Shown here piece by piece: positions 1 through 7,262 of a stretch of DNA of 11,956 bases (its first letter is position 1; every line of letters begins with the position of its first letter). Under the pieces are notes generated by a model. That model ran no database searches and was not told where the DNA came from. It worked only from the letters and a program-made list of their open reading frames with translations. The DNA comes from JAXDBV01 sp034678415 (GTDB lineage Bacteria > Bacteroidota > Bacteroidia > Bacteroidales > VadinHA17), in contig JAXDBV010000236.1 in assembly GCA_034678415.1 (NCBI GenBank), forward strand, positions 1 to 11,956, given 5' to 3'. A program made the position numbers and the translations under genes.

Positions 1-1
1 A

Positions 2-1321
2 TTTAACTCTTTTTATCCTGATTCTGTCGTGCTTAACCTGCAACCGCCACTGGTGCAGATATCTTATGTTGACCTGATCCGTAAAGGCAGGAGGGAAAGG
101 ATATATCCTTCTGCTCATGGTACGCTCGTGATCCGGCCGGGTGTAACTTCCTTCACCATTGCGTTCAGTGCCATGGACTTTACCGATCCTGTCAGGAACC
201 AGTACGAATACATCCTCCAGGGAGTTGATAAGGAGTGGGTCAGGTCAGGGAACGTCAATACGGCCTCTTATGCCCGTCTTCCGTTCGGGCGTTACCGTTT
301 CATGGTGCGGGGTTCGAACAATTGCCAGGTGTGGAGCACCGATCCCGTCACCCTTGGTGTGGTTGTCCGTTCATCAATCCTGGGAACCCGGTTAGCTATC
401 GGTTTCTATGTGATTGCTTTCCTGTTCATTGCATATGCCAGTATCCGTTACAGGACTGCCACCCTGCGAAGAGCCAATCAGCTGCTGCGTGACAAGGAAC
501 AGGCTGCCGTTGAGATCAACCGTCAGAAGGAAGAGCTGTCGATAAAAAACCGTAATATCACCGACAGCATTATCTATGCACAGAAGATTCAGGAAGCCAT
601 GCTCCCTTCGATGAACCTCTTCCGGCAGATCTTTCCCAATTCGTTTATTCTATTTAAACCCAAGGATATTGTCAGCGGTGATTTTTATTGGATCAACAAG
701 AAGGGAGACAAGGTATTCGTGGCCGCCGTTGACTGTACCGGGCACGGAGTGCCGGGAGCGCTCATGTCGATGATCGGCAGCGAGCTCATCCGTAATATTA
801 TCAACGTTCAGAACGTGGAAGAACCTGCACAGATCCTCGACAGGCTGAACAAGGGTATTGCCGACTCTTTCAACAAGGAAGTGGAAAAGATCACTTTAAA
901 GGATGGTATGGATCTGTCGCTTTGTTCCATCGATATGAAAAGGGGCATCCTGGAGTTTGCCGGCGCCTTTAACTCAGGATACCTTGTGAGGGATGAGACC
1001 ATCACCGAGCTGAAAGCCGACCGTGTTTCCGTGGGGCTGACACAAAGCCAGCAGGTACAAACATTCACCAACCTGACTATCCCCCTCGAAAAAAATGACA
1101 TCATATACATGTTTACCGATGGCTATGCCGACCAGTTTGGTGGCCCCAGGGAGAAAAAATTCATGTACCGGCGGTTCAGGCACCTGTTGCTGACCATCCA
1201 TAAACTCACACTCGACCAGCAAAAAACCATCCTGGAGGAAACCATTGAAAACTGGATGGGGAAAGTGGATCAGATTGATGATATCCTTGTGATAGGATTC
1301 AAGCCTCTGTCGTCGAGCTGA
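2..1321 (+). CDS. Y_Y_Y-domain sensor with C-terminal SpoIIE/PP2C serine phosphatase (5' end outside window)
   Basis: Only the 3' part is present. The frame is open from base 2, and the GTG at 29 is not a credible start because the preceding codons (FNSFYPDS) already match the linker that follows the beta-propeller in Bacteroidota propeller sensors. Numbering from that GTG: a Y_Y_Y beta-sandwich at about 40-113 (extracytoplasmic), one membrane helix at about 116-136, a charged coiled coil at about 144-185 ending in DSIIYAQKIQEAMLP, then a PP2C/SpoIIE phosphatase at about 200-427. Metal-binding acidic residues are visible in SGDFYW (D218), VDCTGHG (D235), FTDG (D364) and IDDILV (D417/D418), so the enzyme looks active. 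The family dephosphorylates serine/threonine on partner proteins, typically anti-anti-sigma (STAS) proteins, in response to an external signal; the partner is not in this window. The beta-propeller upstream is inferred. The gene ends 4 bases from the convergent kinase gene. Confidence 0.9.
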   Translation, partial: FNSFYPDSVVLNLQPPLVQISYVDLIRKGRRERIYPSAHGTLVIRPGVTSFTIAFSAMDFTDPVRNQYEYILQGVDKEWVRSGNVNTASYARLPFGRYRFMVRGSNNCQVWSTDPVTLGVVVRSSILGTRLAIGFYVIAFLFIAYASIRYRTATLRRANQLLRDKEQAAVEINRQKEELSIKNRNITDSIIYAQKIQEAMLPSMNLFRQIFPNSFILFKPKDIVSGDFYWINKKGDKVFVAAVDCTGHGVPGALMSMIGSELIRNIINVQNVEEPAQILDRLNKGIADSFNKEVEKITLKDGMDLSLCSIDMKRGILEFAGAFNSGYLVRDETITELKADRVSVGLTQSQQVQTFTNLTIPLEKNDIIYMFTDGYADQFGGPREKKFMYRRFRHLLLTIHKLTLDQQKTILEETIENWMGKVDQIDDILVIGFKPLSSS

Positions 1322-1325
1322 AAGG

Positions 1326-3050
1326 TTATGACGGCCTGTTGCCCGCCAGGAGAGACGACATCTTGTTCACCAGATCCTCGATCTGGAAAGGCTTACTGAT
1401 ATATTCATCCATTCCTGCCGAGAGGCAGGTCTCCTTATCACCGAGCAAGGCATTGGCAGTAATGGCGATGATGGGAATGTGCGATTCGGTACTCATCTCC
1501 AGTTCCCTGATCTTTCGTGTGGCAATGAGCCCATCCATCGTCGGCATCTGGATGTCCATCAGGATAAGGTCATACTTTGAAGTACCGAACTTGTCGAGAG
1601 CCTCTTTCCCGTCAATGGCTACATCAATATTTTTTACAAATTTTTTGAGGCTCAGAATCACAATCTTCTGGTTGATCAGGTTATCCTCAACCAGGAGGAT
1701 GTTCGAATCTTTCAGTTCAATCTTTTTCTCCGTTTGTGCTTTTCGTATCCTGTTCAGCGTGGTATCTTTCTCTACCGCTTCGGCAGCCACAGGAACCTTT
1801 ATAAAAGGAAGGCTGAAACTGATATGAGTACCCTCCTGTTCATGCCCTATGTGGAACTTCCCTTCGGAATCATAGATCAGCTTACGTGCCAGGAGAAACT
1901 CCCCCTTTCTCAACATCCGCTTGTCATCAGTACCATGACCGGGCTGTGGGATATCCACATCAAGTACTTCCCTGGTGATGATCTCAAACTGGATAACAAG
2001 ATCAATATCGGTCTCCCTTGCGGCAGTTATGAGAAGCCGGGTGGGTGCATCGGCCGACTTCCGGAGGGTGAAAAGTGTTTCAAGGATATTCAGCACGATC
2101 TGCTTGAGACGGATGGGATTTCCCCTTATAATCCTGGGGATATTTTCCGAGATGGAGATGCCGAAGTTTATATCCTTGTTTTCCCTCCTCGTGAGAAAAT
2201 CAACGGTATTTTCAATGGATGACTGCAAATTAAACACCAGATCGCTTTTCCCTTCTTCGGCTTTTTCAATACTCGACACCTTGGCAATATTGTCGACAAT
2301 AGCCACCAGGTTGTTTGCCGATGCAACAAGGGTATCCACCAGGTCGTTCTGCTTTTCTCCCAGCTTTGAATCGTTCAGGATATTTCCCAGGACCACGATA
2401 TTGTTCAAAGGGGTTCTTATCTGGTGTGACAGGCTGGATATGAACTGGTCTTTTGATTTTTTTGTCAGGCGCACCTCGTTGAGTGCATCCTGCAGTTTTT
2501 TTATCAGGTCCTGGTTAAAATAACTATAGGCAATGGTAAAAAAGTAAATCAGCAGGTAAACGATGGTTATTCGGATCTGTATACCGGCGCTATAAGGAGG
2601 TGACAGCGGGAACCCGTCGGGGAACAGGTTTGACAGGAGTAACAGGAGCAGAAGGGCAGAGGACAGGATGGTCCCCTTTCTCATCCCCAGCATCAGCATG
2701 GAGATCAACGGGAACAGGAACAGGAAATAGCCCCCCATTTCTTTAATGCCTCCGGTGGTAAAAAAAATGTACAGTGCGACGCCAAACGTGATTACCAGCA
2801 CGAGAGAAGGCAGGCGCGTTCTCTCCGTGCGAAGGATATATATACCGGTAGCCAGAGTGATGAGAAAAGCCATGAGATCAATTACGGTGATCAGGATATT
2901 TCCCTGAACCGCAGCATTGATCCCGTAGCCGAGATAAAGCAGTACAGCTACTGCACAGTATAACAAGATGAAACGAGAATGATCCTGGAGAAGACTCTCT
3001 CCTGTGAATCTTCCCTGTGTTTCTGCCCGCAAGAGACTGAACTTTTTCAT
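1326..3050 (-). CDS. Membrane hybrid histidine kinase with degenerate ATP-binding domain and intact receiver
   Basis: 574 residues. The N-terminal half is hydrophobic, with about six membrane segments (roughly 27-46, 50-73, 80-98, 106-121, 127-143, 160-176), so the input domain is membrane-embedded. A HisKA dimerisation domain follows, with the H-box SSLSHQIRTPLNN and phosphorylatable H209. The region at about 305-416 should be the HATPase_c domain. Its start (GNPIRLKQIVLNIL) and end (GTHISFSLPF) are recognisable, but the N-box Asn-Ala is replaced (ETLFTL), there is no DTGIGI-like D-box, and no GLGL G-box is seen. ATP binding is therefore doubtful. The C-terminal receiver (about 450-570) is complete: E455/D456, phospho-acceptor D499 in LMDIQMP, T531 and K553. 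No DNA-binding output domain is present. The start ATG at 3050 is followed by a charged N-terminus and has a TATCTTTA box 23 bases upstream. The family role (phosphorelay) is known; loss of kinase activity is my inference. Confidence 0.88.
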   Translation of the reverse strand: MKKFSLLRAETQGRFTGESLLQDHSRFILLYCAVAVLLYLGYGINAAVQGNILITVIDLMAFLITLATGIYILRTERTRLPSLVLVITFGVALYIFFTTGGIKEMGGYFLFLFPLISMLMLGMRKGTILSSALLLLLLLSNLFPDGFPLSPPYSAGIQIRITIVYLLIYFFTIAYSYFNQDLIKKLQDALNEVRLTKKSKDQFISSLSHQIRTPLNNIVVLGNILNDSKLGEKQNDLVDTLVASANNLVAIVDNIAKVSSIEKAEEGKSDLVFNLQSSIENTVDFLTRRENKDINFGISISENIPRIIRGNPIRLKQIVLNILETLFTLRKSADAPTRLLITAARETDIDLVIQFEIITREVLDVDIPQPGHGTDDKRMLRKGEFLLARKLIYDSEGKFHIGHEQEGTHISFSLPFIKVPVAAEAVEKDTTLNRIRKAQTEKKIELKDSNILLVEDNLINQKIVILSLKKFVKNIDVAIDGKEALDKFGTSKYDLILMDIQMPTMDGLIATRKIRELEMSTESHIPIIAITANALLGDKETCLSAGMDEYISKPFQIEDLVNKMSSLLAGNRPS

Positions 3051-3072
3051 CCGGTATATCCTTATTATATCC

Positions 3073-3080
3073 TAAAGATA
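3073..3080 (-). promoter_or_regulatory. Candidate -7 promoter box of the hybrid kinase gene
   Basis: Read leftward this is TATCTTTA, one mismatch from the Bacteroidota vegetative -7 consensus TAnnTTTG, and it ends 23 bases before the kinase ATG. No TTG-type -33 element is seen at the expected distance, so this rests on the -7 match and its position alone. Confidence 0.35.
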
Positions 3081-3215
3081 AAAATTTTATCCTGTTAATA
3101 TTCCTGCCCCTGAATTTGTTTCCTGGAACAGGCATATATGTGAAACGAGGAATCCCGGGATTATGTTTCAAATAAAATTAGAAGAATATCGGTGGCTAAC
3201 AAACTAAAATTGTCT

Positions 3216-3223
3216 TAATTTTG
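3216..3223 (+). promoter_or_regulatory. Candidate -7 promoter box of the three-gene secreted-protein operon
   Basis: TAATTTTG matches the Bacteroidota -7 consensus TAnnTTTG exactly. It lies 18 bases before the ATG at 3241 and 30 before the alternative ATG at 3253. A -33 TTG is not evident. It lies in the roughly 190-base AT-rich divergent gap between the kinase and this operon, which otherwise shows no gene. Confidence 0.45.
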
Positions 3224-3240
3224 TTATAATAACAATAAAC

Positions 3241-3927
3241 ATGAGGCCGGCCATGAGGAGTTTGTTTTTTTTCCTGACCTGGGTGATAGCGCTGGAAGCA
3301 TCTGCACAGGGAGATACTGTGAGGATGATCATGTATACTCCTGATTATCGGTTCAATGAGGGTTTATTCCTGACTTTCGACCAGGTAAAAACCAATAATC
3401 CCCTGCCAAAAACAAGGATCCTGACCACGGTTGATTATAATGACAGGGATTTTTTCACAACCGTTTTCTCCGAGGAACCCATTTACTATTATGATGATTT
3501 TGGGATGAAGAAGGAGTTGAAGTCGGAAGATGTATGGGGGTATTCACAGAATGGGGTGCTTTACGTTGGACTCGGTGGTGATTTTCACAGGGTTACCATT
3601 ATAGGCGGTATTTGTCATTTTATCGCTGCCATTACCTCATACGATGGTTCGTATTATGATCCTTATTTCGACCGGTTCAGCTATTATGATTATTATTACA
3701 GGCGTCCCAATACGGTTACAAAAACCGAGGTACGACAGTTTCTTATCGATTTCGAGACAGGCGAGGTAGTGGACTATAATATTCAGAACCTTGAGGTTAT
3801 ACTTATGAAAGATCCTGAACTGTATGATGATTATAACAGCCTCAGTCGCCGGAAAAAGAAACAGATGAAATTCCTGTACATAAGGAAGTACAATGAAAGA
3901 AATGCCATCTACCTTCCTGCCTTGTAG
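3241..3927 (+). CDS. Secreted protein of unknown function with a tyrosine/aspartate-rich segment
   Basis: 228 residues, not assigned to a named family. An N-terminal signal peptide (MRSLFFFLTWVIALEASAQ, cleavage probably after residue 23) sends it to the periplasm or surface; there is no lipobox cysteine. The start is either 3241 or the ATG at 3253, which gives a more usual signal peptide. The mature part opens with a pattern I associate with Bacteroidota secreted proteins (YRFNEGLFLTFDQ, then NNPLP), then VWGYSQNGVLYVGLGGDF. Residues 134-153 contain nine tyrosines in 20 positions, flanked by aspartates. The C-terminus is basic (LSRRKKKQMK) and ends YLPAL. It heads an apparent operon with two paralogous secreted proteins; its 3' end overlaps the next gene by 35 bases, so the three are probably made together. 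Function unknown. Confidence 0.85.
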   Translation: MRPAMRSLFFFLTWVIALEASAQGDTVRMIMYTPDYRFNEGLFLTFDQVKTNNPLPKTRILTTVDYNDRDFFTTVFSEEPIYYYDDFGMKKELKSEDVWGYSQNGVLYVGLGGDFHRVTIIGGICHFIAAITSYDGSYYDPYFDRFSYYDYYYRRPNTVTKTEVRQFLIDFETGEVVDYNIQNLEVILMKDPELYDDYNSLSRRKKKQMKFLYIRKYNERNAIYLPAL

Positions 3928-4774
3928 GAAGTTCATCGCCCCTGTGCTTCTGTTCATATTTTCTGCTGTTACCCTTCAGGCACAGGATTTTGCGCTGGCT
4001 ACCTCTCAAATCCGTCCCTTTCTGAATACGAAAACCTTTGTGGTGCTTGAACCGAATCCGCTGAGGGAATACAATATTCTTATCCCTGAGATCACAGGGA
4101 AGGAATGGACGATCACAACCGCGGGGATCATTTCATATGATGATTTCCTTACTCGCCGTCGCGATCCGCTCTGTTCCTTCCTCATCCTTACAGAGGTGTA
4201 TTTTGCCGCTGACAGGTTAAAAACAAAATACCAGTTCCTGAGCTTGCTGATGGGAGGTAACTACCCCGATATCAATCAGATGCCTGAGCTCTGCACCCTT
4301 CCCCTCGCATACCTCGATGCGGATGAGGATACCTACCTGTATAAATTGCCGGCGTTGCTGCGTTTCATGCAGCAGTTCATCCTCCGATACAAGGATAGGG
4401 ATGAGGACATAAAGCTTGATGCAACCCTGGCGGGTGTCAACACTCCCCGGCTTGCCACAAAAACCCTCTTTCTGCTCAGCAGTGATGTGGAGCCCGGACT
4501 ATTACATCAGATACAGCTCGGGAAGGCGTATCCTTATCCCCTGAAGATTGTAACACAGGAGGAGTTGACGGAAGCCATCAGTAGGGGTGATCCTGACGTG
4601 GCTTTCCTGCATAAGGTGGGCCCCGTCAACGGTAAAATGAAAGCCCGGTGTTATAAGGTGATTATGGGAGCTGGTGACGGAACCGTTTACTATTTCGATT
4701 ATCATATGGCCGATGAAGGTAAATATAATGGATTGCTCAGAAGTGATTTCCAGAAAATGGCTAATTTCCGATGA
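3893..4774 (+). CDS. Secreted protein of unknown function, first of two tandem paralogues
   Basis: 293 residues with a signal peptide (hydrophobic core FIAPVLLFIFSAVTLQAQ, cleavage near residue 31), so exported. The start is the ATG at 3893 or 3902. Both lie inside the upstream gene and there is no later Met before the signal core, so the overlap is real. AAGGAAG just upstream may help initiation. It is clearly homologous to the next gene along its length: shared blocks are KTFVVLE (47), RRDPLCSFLILT (89), LLMG (118), MPEL (130), TPRLATKTLF (184), IVTQEE (219), LHKVGP (239), CYKVIMG (253) and VYYFDYH (265). These spaced, partly charged blocks suggest a folded domain, but I recognise no catalytic motif. 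The gene ends in an ATGA overlap with its paralogue, implying translational coupling. Confidence 0.87.
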   Translation: MKEMPSTFLPCRKFIAPVLLFIFSAVTLQAQDFALATSQIRPFLNTKTFVVLEPNPLREYNILIPEITGKEWTITTAGIISYDDFLTRRRDPLCSFLILTEVYFAADRLKTKYQFLSLLMGGNYPDINQMPELCTLPLAYLDADEDTYLYKLPALLRFMQQFILRYKDRDEDIKLDATLAGVNTPRLATKTLFLLSSDVEPGLLHQIQLGKAYPYPLKIVTQEELTEAISRGDPDVAFLHKVGPVNGKMKARCYKVIMGAGDGTVYYFDYHMADEGKYNGLLRSDFQKMANFR

Positions 4775-5625
4775 ATATGAGAAAATTATTGATTCCTTTT
4801 CTATTATTGTTTGTTGTGACCGGCCTGGCTGCACAGGCTCCCTTCCCCACCGCCGCTGAAGCAGCCGCCTTTGCCAGTTCAAAAACCCTCGTTGTGCTAG
4901 AGGATGACATGTTCTCCCTGTACAATGCCTGTATACAGGAGGCTATGGAGAAGAACTGGACGCTCACTCCCTGTGAATACATTAGTGGCGAGGAATTTAA
5001 ATCGAAACGCAAGGACCCTGCCTTCACCTTCCTGGTACTCACGCAAAACAGGTATGACAGGGACAAAAGCAGCGCCACTTATACCTTCCTTAACGTCCTT
5101 ATGGGCAAGGATGTTCCAACCCTTGAAAACATGCCCGAATTTGGATCATTTCCCCTGTCGTACAGCGGTGTGGATGCTGAGAAATTCGTGTTCAGGCTCG
5201 AACTGATCATCCGTTTTTTCCAGGATCATGTGAAACGGATTATACAGGATCCAACCGTGACGGGACTGAAATTTCTGAAATATTATAATGTGAATGTGCC
5301 GCGGCTGACAGGGAAGAAAATCCTGTTCACTGCGGAGGACTTGTCGCCGCTGGTGAATACCGTGGAAAAGATCCAAGCGTTGTATTCTTACGGTTTTGAG
5401 ATCGTCACACAGGAAGAGATTCAGCAGGCTATCGATGCCAGGGCCGAAAACACCGTCATCCTTCATAAGGTGGGGCCGGAAACAACACAACAGGCCGGCT
5501 GGAGCTACAAGGTGCTGATGGGATGCGACGACGCATGTATATATTATTTCAACTATCATATCATCGACGCAAAAAATCCGGACGGTTTCCTGCCCCTTGA
5601 TTTCAAACGCCTGGCAAGGTATTGA
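4771..5625 (+). CDS. Secreted protein of unknown function, second of two tandem paralogues
   Basis: 284 residues. It begins with a signal peptide (MRKLLIPFLLLFVVTGLAAQA, cleavage near residue 22). The start ATG at 4771 overlaps the stop of the previous gene as ATGA; an ATG two codons later is an alternative. It shares with that gene KTLVVLE (38), RKDPAFTFLVLT (80), VLMG (109), MPEF (121), VPRLTGKKILF (176), IVTQEE (211), LHKVGP (231), SYKVLMG (245) and IYYFNYH (257), in the same order and spacing. In the block from IVTQEE to LHKVGP 14 of 26 positions are identical. The two therefore arose by duplication and diverged considerably. The mature protein has cysteines (C54, C68, C252, C256) that are not generally matched in the partner. 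Last gene of the operon. No known function is recognised. Confidence 0.88.
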   Translation: MNMRKLLIPFLLLFVVTGLAAQAPFPTAAEAAAFASSKTLVVLEDDMFSLYNACIQEAMEKNWTLTPCEYISGEEFKSKRKDPAFTFLVLTQNRYDRDKSSATYTFLNVLMGKDVPTLENMPEFGSFPLSYSGVDAEKFVFRLELIIRFFQDHVKRIIQDPTVTGLKFLKYYNVNVPRLTGKKILFTAEDLSPLVNTVEKIQALYSYGFEIVTQEEIQQAIDARAENTVILHKVGPETTQQAGWSYKVLMGCDDACIYYFNYHIIDAKNPDGFLPLDFKRLARY

Positions 5626-5642
5626 TGGCTCTGATACTGCAC

Positions 5643-5662
5643 GCAGGGCGAATAAACCCTGC
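5643..5662 (+). terminator. Weak hairpin after the secreted-protein operon
   Basis: GCAGGG and CCCTGC form a perfect 6-bp stem around an 8-base loop, 17 bases past the stop of the last operon gene. No T-tract follows, so it is at best a weak or factor-dependent terminator or an RNA 3'-end stabiliser. Confidence 0.3.
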
Positions 5663-5706
5663 TGATATGGTTCTTAAAGAGAACAAACAGGCTGGGATTT
5701 TTATCT

Positions 5707-5714
5707 TATCTTTA
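5707..5714 (+). promoter_or_regulatory. Candidate -7 promoter box of hisS
   Basis: TATCTTTA, one mismatch from TAnnTTTG, ends 24 bases before the hisS ATG. It is the same octamer found before the hybrid kinase. No good -33 element is visible. Confidence 0.35.
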
Positions 5715-5737
5715 TTCCCTGAGAAAAGTGTTGTGTT

Positions 5738-7114
5738 ATGACTATTGCCAAACCTTCTGTACCCAGGGGGACAAGAGACTTCTCCCCCGCCGAGATGAGG
5801 AAACGGAAATATATCTTCTCTGCCATTGAGAACACCTTTATCAGGTATGGATACCAGCCCCTGGAAACCCCGGCCATGGAATATCTTACGACATTACTTG
5901 GGAAATATGGTGATGAAGGAGACAAGCTCATTTTCAAGATCCTCAATTCCGGTGATTTCCTGGAAGGGATTCCTTCGGCAGACCTTACCAGTGTAAACAG
6001 CCAAAAACTGTCGCAGCAGATCTGCGAACGCGGGTTGCGGTATGATCTTACAGTACCCTTTGCCCGCTTCGTGGTCCAAAACAGGAATGAGATACAGTTT
6101 CCCTTCAAACGCTACCAGATACAGCCCGTATGGAGAGCCGATAAACCACAGAAAGGCCGCTACCGCGAGTTCTACCAGTGCGATGTGGATGTGATTGGAA
6201 GTAATTCCCTCCTGAATGAGCTGGAACTGATTCTGATTGCCGATGAAATATTTGATCTGCTGGGAATGAAAGTGGAAATACGGATCAACCACCGGAAGAT
6301 CCTTTTCGGTATCGCCGAGGTAATGGGTGCGCCTGACCAGGCCAACACTATCATTATCGCCATGGACAAGATCGATAAGATTGGACCTGAGAAGGTGAAC
6401 GAGGAACTGCTGGCCAGGGGTATCGGTGATGAGGCGGTAAGGAAAATCCAGCCTTTCTTCCGCCTCAGAGGAAACAACACGGACAAAGTCAAACGGTTGC
6501 GGGAGCTGCTCGGCGGTTCGGTTACCGGCCTCCAGGGTGTGGATCAGATAGATCAGCTATTATCCTATTCCACCGGAACAGAGCTTAAGGCTGATGTGAA
6601 CCTCGACCTCACTCTTGCCCGTGGACTGGATTATTACACCGGTACCATTATCGAAGTCATCTCCAGGGATATGCAGATTGGTAGCGTGTGTGGAGGAGGC
6701 AGGTATGATGACCTTACCGGTATCTTCGGGTTGCAGGGTATCTCGGGCGTGGGTATTTCCTTTGGTGCCGATCGTATTTATGATGTGCTCCAGCAGGCTA
6801 ACCTTTTCCCCGTGCAGGAAATCAATAACACACGAATCCTTTTTGTCAATTTTGGGGAGAGAGAAGTGGCCTGTTGCCTGCCCATGCTGAAAAAAATACG
6901 GGAGAAGGGTATCCCTGCTGAGCTATATCCCGACCCCGACAAGATGAAGAAACAATTTGGCTATGCCGACGCAAACAAGATCCCATACGTGGCCATCATC
7001 GGAACGAATGAGATGAACAGGGGTATTATTACCCTGAGAAACATGCAAACCGGCTCACAGGAAGAGATGACACTCGATGATCTTATCCGCGTAATCTCCG
7101 CTTCCGTTCTTTAA
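5738..7114 (+). CDS. hisS: Histidyl-tRNA synthetase
   Basis: 458 residues, full length for bacterial HisRS. This cytoplasmic class II aminoacyl-tRNA synthetase charges tRNA-His with histidine using ATP. The N-terminus PRGTRDFSP is typical. Motif 2 lies at about 101-145 (RYDLTVPFARF, then RYQIQPVWRADKPQKGRYREF with the conserved arginines). The histidine-specific loop RGLDYYTG is at 295-302, and motif 3 is at about 319-348 (GGGRYDDL, then GVGISFGADR). The HGTP anticodon-binding domain runs from about 365 to the end. All signatures are intact, so it should be active. The ATG at 5738 directly precedes the conserved N-terminus. It sits 112 bases after the secreted-protein operon and probably has its own promoter; the next gene acts on the same amino acid family, but a 148-base gap separates them. 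Confidence 0.98.
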   Translation: MTIAKPSVPRGTRDFSPAEMRKRKYIFSAIENTFIRYGYQPLETPAMEYLTTLLGKYGDEGDKLIFKILNSGDFLEGIPSADLTSVNSQKLSQQICERGLRYDLTVPFARFVVQNRNEIQFPFKRYQIQPVWRADKPQKGRYREFYQCDVDVIGSNSLLNELELILIADEIFDLLGMKVEIRINHRKILFGIAEVMGAPDQANTIIIAMDKIDKIGPEKVNEELLARGIGDEAVRKIQPFFRLRGNNTDKVKRLRELLGGSVTGLQGVDQIDQLLSYSTGTELKADVNLDLTLARGLDYYTGTIIEVISRDMQIGSVCGGGRYDDLTGIFGLQGISGVGISFGADRIYDVLQQANLFPVQEINNTRILFVNFGEREVACCLPMLKKIREKGIPAELYPDPDKMKKQFGYADANKIPYVAIIGTNEMNRGIITLRNMQTGSQEEMTLDDLIRVISASVL

Positions 7115-7117
7115 TTA

Positions 7118-7204
7118 TTCCCGCCAGATATCGACCGGGTTGCCGGTTGATCCATGACAGGGTACTACGCTTCTCCTTCCGTATGTTGCCAAACACGGCG
7201 GGAA
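7118..7204 (+). ncRNA. Possible structured RNA between hisS and the ammonia-lyase gene
   Basis: An outer perfect 8-bp pairing (7118-7125 with 7197-7204, TTCCCGCC/GGCGGGAA) encloses an inner hairpin at 7131-7150 (TCGACCGG, loop GTTG, CCGGTTGA; 8 bp with one G-U) and a weaker one around 7161-7190 (TACG/CGTA plus flanking pairs). A pyrimidine-rich stretch follows (7210-7230). It could be the hisS 3' untranslated region/terminator, a small RNA, or chance. The likely start of ammonia-lyase transcription is downstream of it, which argues against a riboswitch for that gene. It matches no known class that I recognise. Confidence 0.25.
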
Positions 7205-7230
7205 GCTGTATTATTCCTTCTTATTTTCTG

Positions 7231-7238
7231 TAATTTTA
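7231..7238 (+). promoter_or_regulatory. Candidate -7 promoter box of the ammonia-lyase gene
   Basis: TAATTTTA, one mismatch from TAnnTTTG, ends 25 bases before the ATG at 7263. A convincing -33 TTG is lacking. Confidence 0.35.
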
Positions 7239-7262
7239 TTCCTCTGAAAAACTTAACATCTT

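Noticed and set aside
29..31. GTG as the true start of the phosphatase sensor
   Set aside because: The reading frame is open to the window edge and the preceding residues match the propeller-Y_Y_Y linker, so the gene begins outside the window.
1339..2523. Open frames opposite the hybrid kinase
   Set aside because: The kinase strand has H-box and receiver motifs; the opposite frames are low-complexity Ser/Ile/Arg-rich translations without recognisable domains.
3051..3240. Small gene in the divergent gap
   Set aside because: The sequence is AT-rich with scattered stops, and the only extended frame is an antisense extension into the kinase start; no start with coding character was found.
3893..5625. 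Paralogous pair as an assembly duplication
   Set aside because: The two copies are strongly diverged and have different signal peptides, so this is an old gene duplication rather than an artefact.
5643..5662. Strong intrinsic terminator after the secreted operon
   Set aside because: The stem is only 6 bp and is not followed by a T-tract; kept only as a weak hairpin.
7118..7204. tRNA gene
   Set aside because: The length and outer stem resemble a tRNA, but there is no T-loop GGTTCRA-type sequence and the internal stems do not fit D, anticodon and T arms.
7118..7262. Histidine-responsive riboswitch or T-box controlling the ammonia-lyase
   Set aside because: The likely promoter box (7231-7238) lies downstream of the fold, so the structure would not be in the lyase leader, and no T-box or known riboswitch core is visible.
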